From Desulfobulbaceae bacterium (lineage in GTDB: Bacteria > Desulfobacterota > Desulfobulbia > Desulfobulbales > SURF-16): DNA of 17,741 nt. The notes beneath the pieces are model-generated. The model was not told the DNA's origin. It saw only the letters and a list, made by a program, of their open reading frames with translations, and did no database searches. A program made the position numbers and the translations under genes. Location: the NCBI GenBank assembly GCA_021160685.1, contig JAGHCC010000277.1, positions 1 to 17,741 on the forward strand, read 5' to 3'. How positions within the stretch are numbered: position 1 is the first letter of the stretch; each line of letters starts with the position of its first letter. Positions 14,603 through 17,741 of this stretch are shown piece after piece.

Positions 14603-15472
14603 ATGCACTACGAAGGCAACATTATCCGTCCTCCAAGTGAGGCGAACTCAATTATACTCCAGGTTACGGTTGGATGCTCCCATAACAAATGTAGTTTTTG
14701 CGGTGCCTATAAGGGCGAGTTGTTCAGGATAAAAGAAGATGCGGTGGTTGATGCGGATCTGGATTTTGCCGCATCTTATTGCAAAAGGCAGAATAAGGTG
14801 TTTCTGGCTGATGGTGACGCCCTGATAATACCCCACGCAAGACTTGTTGCACTTCTGGGAAAAATCAGAAAAAAACTACCGTGGGTTAGAAGAATCCGCT
14901 TATACGGCAATGCTAAGTCAATTTTGACAAAGACGCCAGCCCAGTTGCGTGAATTGAAAAACCTGGGTCTTGACCGAGTCTACTTGGGTATTGAAAGCGG
15001 CTATGACACAGTTCTTAAAGATATAAAAAAAGGTGTTACAGCCGCAAGAATGACTAAGGCAGGTAAGCTGGTTAAGGATGCAGGCCTTTTTCTTTCTGTC
15101 ACCGTCCTGCTAGGCATTGGTGGCAGGAATCATTGGCGTGAACATGCCATGGAAACGGGCCGGGTCTTGTCATCAATTTCTCCACATCAGATAGCTGCAC
15201 TCACTCTTATGCTTATCCCCGGCACCTCTCTTTATGACCAGGAAAAATTAGGAAAATTTGAACTGCCGGATCAAATCGAAATATTGCATGAACTTAGCTT
15301 AATGGTGGAAAATATTGACGTGAGCAGGGGACAATTCCAGGCAAATCATGCTTCAAATTATCTGCCAATTAATTGTAGGCTGCCAAGGGATAAACAAAAA
15401 ATTCTTACGATGATCGATGAGGCACTGGCCGGACAAATAAGTCTGCGCCCTGATTTTTTACGAGCTCTCTAG
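14603..15472 (+). CDS. Radical SAM protein (CX4CX2C type), function unknown
   Basis: A 289-residue protein with the cluster motif GCSHNKCSFCGAYKG: C25, C30 and C33, a CX4CX2C spacing found in a branch of small radical SAM proteins instead of the usual CX3CX2C. Further barrel motifs are FLADGDALI (about 67-75), RIRLYGNA, LGLDRVYLGIESGYD (a glutamate/serine-containing SAM-contact strand) and LSVTVLLGIGG. The fold resembles Elp3/HemN-like enzymes, but there is no B12, TRAM or SPASM domain, so the substrate cannot be predicted. It starts at ATG 14603 with no clear ribosome binding site and ends with TAG. A possible 30-residue ORF with a strong ribosome binding site follows 18 bases later. Confidence 0.85.
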   Translation: MHYEGNIIRPPSEANSIILQVTVGCSHNKCSFCGAYKGELFRIKEDAVVDADLDFAASYCKRQNKVFLADGDALIIPHARLVALLGKIRKKLPWVRRIRLYGNAKSILTKTPAQLRELKNLGLDRVYLGIESGYDTVLKDIKKGVTAARMTKAGKLVKDAGLFLSVTVLLGIGGRNHWREHAMETGRVLSSISPHQIAALTLMLIPGTSLYDQEKLGKFELPDQIEILHELSLMVENIDVSRGQFQANHASNYLPINCRLPRDKQKILTMIDEALAGQISLRPDFLRAL

Positions 15473-15490
15473 CGGGAGGAAGATTTCAAA

Positions 15491-15583
15491 ATGGACATCC
15501 TACCTTACAAAAGAAAAATAAATGGATTGTCCGGATTTTTGTTACGTATACTCGGAGACAACCTCAAAGAGAATCAGGAATAA
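15491..15583 (+). CDS. Possible 30-residue ORF downstream of the radical SAM gene
   Basis: GGGAGGAAGA stands about seven bases before an ATG that begins MDILPYKRKINGLSGF and ends KENQE. The frame contains the right copy of the 16-bp repeat, read as FLLRIL. It is amphipathic and lacks cysteines. The good ribosome binding site and coupling to the radical SAM gene favour it; the size argues against. No other gene is seen up to the KamA-family start. Confidence 0.3.
   Translation: MDILPYKRKINGLSGFLLRILGDNLKENQE
15537..15552. repeat. 16-bp direct repeat, right copy
   Basis: Exact second copy of TTTTGTTACGTATACT, lying 65 bases after the radical SAM stop codon. Confidence 0.6.
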
Positions 15584-15747
15584 TGTTAAGTTTCCAGCTG
15601 TTCGCCCTGGCTTGAGAGCGCCAGTGGATATCTTTATCTGTTCAACATCAGGCTGGGGCACGAATATAGCGAAGTTAATTTTCGCCAACTTCAAAAATTT
15701 CCCCTCACAAATTTATTCTCTCCTCTTCCCTAATTTTTTGGCCGAAT

Positions 15748-15782
15748 TTAACATTTCATGCGAGTATACCATAATATGGTAT
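15748..15782 (+). promoter_or_regulatory. Putative promoter and operator of the KamA-family gene
   Basis: TTAACA, 18 bases, TAATAT form a sigma-70-like promoter about 85 bases before the start codon. The -10 box is inside a 17-bp palindrome, ATACCATA-A-TATGGTAT (15766-15782), with perfect eight-base arms. A repressor bound there would block the promoter. Confidence 0.5.
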
Positions 15783-15864
15783 TGTGAAACTTATTAGGCA
15801 ACATTAGGGTATCCCTTGATGCATAAATAATATTGGAATTGTCAAAATATTACTGGATGAAAAA

Positions 15865-16941
15865 ATGGTAGAAGAATGGGTTGAACAGATGAATAATCAA
15901 GTGAATACACTTGAAAAGCTTGAAAAGTATATCAATGTCTCTGATGATGAAAGGGAGGCAATTGAGACTTTGAAGACCAAGTGGGGAACATCTCCATATT
16001 TTGCATCGTTGATGGATAAGGATGATCCGAATTGTCCGATCCGAAAGCAGGTAATTCCATCCATGAAGGAGCAGGTTAATAAATACGGGATGGAAAACTA
16101 CCTGATCTGGAAAGAGAATAGAGCGACCGAAGAAGTTCGCCCAGATAGTATTGCCCGTCAGTATCAAGATCGTATTGCTTTTACCGTTGTAGATGTTTGT
16201 GGCATTTATTGTCGCCACTGCTTCCGCAAGGAACTGGTTGTCGACAAAGATTTGTAGTTGCGTTTTAATGTTGACGAAGGACTTGCCTGGATTGCCGAAC
16301 ACCCTGAGATTCGTGACGTACTGATTACAGGTGGCGATCCATTGCTTTTATCGGATGACAAACTGGAATACCTGATCAGCAAACTTCGCCAGATGCCGCA
16401 CATCGAAATGATCCGCATCGGTTCCCGGCTACCAATAGTTCTTCCACATCGTATTACGGAAGGATTGAAAAAAGCTATCGGAGGCTTCCATAAAGTTCCA
16501 GTCTGGATCAATACGCAGTGTAACCATCCGAAAGAGATTACCGAAAAAACGGCAAAAGCGGTCTACGACCTGTTAAGTTGCGGCATCAATGTGGGGAATC
16601 AGGCGGTATTGTTGAAGGGAATCAATGATGATGTGGACACCTTCAGAGAACTGCATCAGAAATTACTGCGTACTCGTATCCGCCCCTACTATGTTTTCTA
16701 TTGTGAACCGGCTCCGGGAATCGATCATTTCCGAACTCCGGTGGAAAAAGGTGCTGAGTTGATTCGGGATGCAATACGTGGCCATACTACTGGTCTGGCG
16801 CAACCTATGTACGTGCTGGCGACCAACATCGGCAAAATTCCCTTAATGCCGGACTACTATATTGTTGATAAAAATGAGAAGGAATACACGTTACGAAATT
16901 ATAAGGGTGAGATAACCAAAATTCCTAACATTCCTGAATAA
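15865..16941 (+). pseudogene. KamA-family (lysine 2,3-aminomutase-like) gene interrupted by one in-frame amber codon
   Basis: The frame codes 130 residues, then TAG (16255-16257), then 227 residues in the same frame up to TAA. Together they make about 358 positions collinear with KamA-family aminomutases. The radical SAM motif CGIYCRHC (C112, C116, C119) is in the first part, with R121 matching the carboxylate-binding Arg134 of clostridial KAM. The second part has VLITGGDPLLLSD, IGSRLPIVLP, VWINTQCNHP, HFRTP and the PLP lysine in IGKIPLMP. It lacks the C-terminal extension of clostridial KAM. The amber falls at a variable position after VVDKDL. Because all else is intact, it may be a recent mutation, a sequence error or readthrough. 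TTG follows the TAG directly and could restart translation. GGATGA precedes the ATG. Confidence 0.85.
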
Positions 16942-16992
16942 TACCAAGCAAGGAATATCCAGTGCATTTATTTTTATACAAGGAGAGGAAAA

Positions 16993-17451
16993 GTGACAAC
17001 TAGTCAAGGTTTAGATGCGGGCCAAGAAATTGATTCCCAGTGCCTCAAGTGTAAAAGAGTTACCAACCATATAATTATTGCTATGGCAGAAGGAAAAATT
17101 GCCAAAGTGGAATGCAATGTATGTGGTGCCAGGCATAAATATCGGCCCCCAAAGATTAAAAAATCAAAAAAAGTGACCAAGAAGAAAAAAGTTGCAAAAA
17201 AAGCTCCTAAAATACCAATAAGTCAGATAAAGGCGGAAGCCCATTTTGAGAAAATTATGGAAGGTTTAGATTCCTCCACAGCAAAGCCTTACTTTATGAC
17301 AGAGACGTTTAGTAAAGATGATTTAATTGACCATTCTATTTTCGGTATGGGACTCATTACATCAATAATACAACCAAATAAAATCGAAGTAACGTTTAAA
17401 GTGGGGAGTAAGCTTCTTATCTGTAAGGTGAAGAATCCCTTGAAAAAGTAA
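16993..17451 (+). CDS. Zinc-ribbon protein with lysine-rich linker and CarD/tudor-like C-terminal domain
   Basis: A 152-residue protein starting at GTG with AGGAGAGG in front. Residues 16-46 form a zinc ribbon: CLKCKRVTNH with CNVCGARHKYR, two CxxC pairs about 20 residues apart. A very basic linker follows (KIKKSKKVTKKKKVAKKA). The C-terminal part, FSKDDLIDHSIFGMGLITSI and IEVTFKVGSKLLICK, resembles the small SH3/tudor-like barrels of CarD and UvrD C-termini, which bind RNA polymerase. It may bind nucleic acid or polymerase; this is inference. It lies 51 bases after the KamA-family gene on the same strand and could share its transcript. Confidence 0.75.
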   Translation: MTTSQGLDAGQEIDSQCLKCKRVTNHIIIAMAEGKIAKVECNVCGARHKYRPPKIKKSKKVTKKKKVAKKAPKIPISQIKAEAHFEKIMEGLDSSTAKPYFMTETFSKDDLIDHSIFGMGLITSIIQPNKIEVTFKVGSKLLICKVKNPLKK

Positions 17452-17741
17452 TTGTCACAAAAATCTGGCTGGAGCATTACTTGAGTTTGACGCTGTGAAC
17501 GAAATCGAGAAGATTGGGATTGTCTATATCCTATGTCGGGCGTCAGGTAAAATCATTGGGCCAGAATTTTTCTCTGAAAGTTGATACTCAGGAACAAGGT
17601 TAACTCGCTGCCATTTTTTCCCTGTTGAGACTGGCAGGTCGAATCTCTATTCTCCTTCCTGACCATGCCGCTGATAAGTCATGACGGGAAAAAATTCTTG
17701 CAGCGTAATGGTTTTGGCGCGGTTATGGAATATTCCTTGAC
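17452..17741. other. Gene-free right end of the window
   Basis: No gene, RNA or clear terminator is recognised. On the minus strand the last 63 bases read VKEYSITAPKPLRCKNFFPS and then stop (TGA at 17679-17681), which could be the end of a gene lying outside the window, but this is too short to judge. Confidence 0.3.

Noticed and set aside
16255..16257. Pyrrolysine as the firm explanation of the amber codon
   Set aside because: TAG also ends other genes here, there is no pyl gene in the window, and no downstream structure was seen. Kept only as one option.
15850..16302. Minus-strand 150-residue reading frame over the amber codon region
   Set aside because: Antisense to the KamA-family gene; the plus strand carries all the family motifs.

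Overview
The window looks like chromosomal DNA from a Desulfobacterota (former Deltaproteobacteria) bacterium, possibly Desulfobulbales-like. I infer this from moderate GC, Shine-Dalgarno-led genes, and a set of proteins common in that group: a DUF3124 protein, a KamA-family protein, PilZ, a half-size TauE, and a spore-photoproduct-lyase-like protein in what is probably a non-sporulating host. The taxonomy is inferred, not proven. No phage genes, intact insertion sequence or CRISPR array were found.

Positions 1-2.8 kb hold ordinary cellular genes: a spore photoproduct lyase-like radical SAM protein cut by the window edge, a divergent secreted nuclease-like protein, a PilZ protein, and an overlapping TauE-like exporter/YqiA-like hydrolase pair. 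Positions 3.1-5.2 kb hold a two-gene unit for exported proteins: a six-blade TolB-like propeller with a BamE-like tail, then a membrane-anchored protein with a striking LDL-receptor class A (LDLa) domain. Positions 5.3-6.4 kb hold a cupin and a small exported protein among duplicated and palindromic non-coding repeats. At 6.5-7.2 kb is an exported protein of unknown function with an apparent frameshift in a T7 tract.

Positions 7.3-10.4 kb contain a 598-residue TIM-barrel-like protein with a cysteine-rich tail, an ispH remnant with a large internal deletion, a long hairpin, and a small exported protein. A tRNA-Arg(ACG) gene with promoter and terminator follows. At 10.9-14.1 kb a minus-strand cluster runs from a decayed BrnT/BrnA-like toxin-antitoxin pair, through a DUF3124 lipoprotein-like or exported protein, to a 753-residue AAA+ ATPase whose N-terminal half resembles a degenerate sugar-kinase fold.

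The right end carries a small radical SAM protein flanked by a 16-bp direct repeat and two short possible ORFs. It is followed by a KamA (lysine 2,3-aminomutase) family gene interrupted by one in-frame amber codon, and by a zinc-ribbon protein. Several genes show decay (ispH, toxin, kamA, possibly the 6.5-kb gene). The best candidates for new biology are the bacterial LDLa protein with its propeller neighbour, the kinase-like/AAA+ protein, and the 598-residue barrel protein. I see no single complete new system that I could defend.
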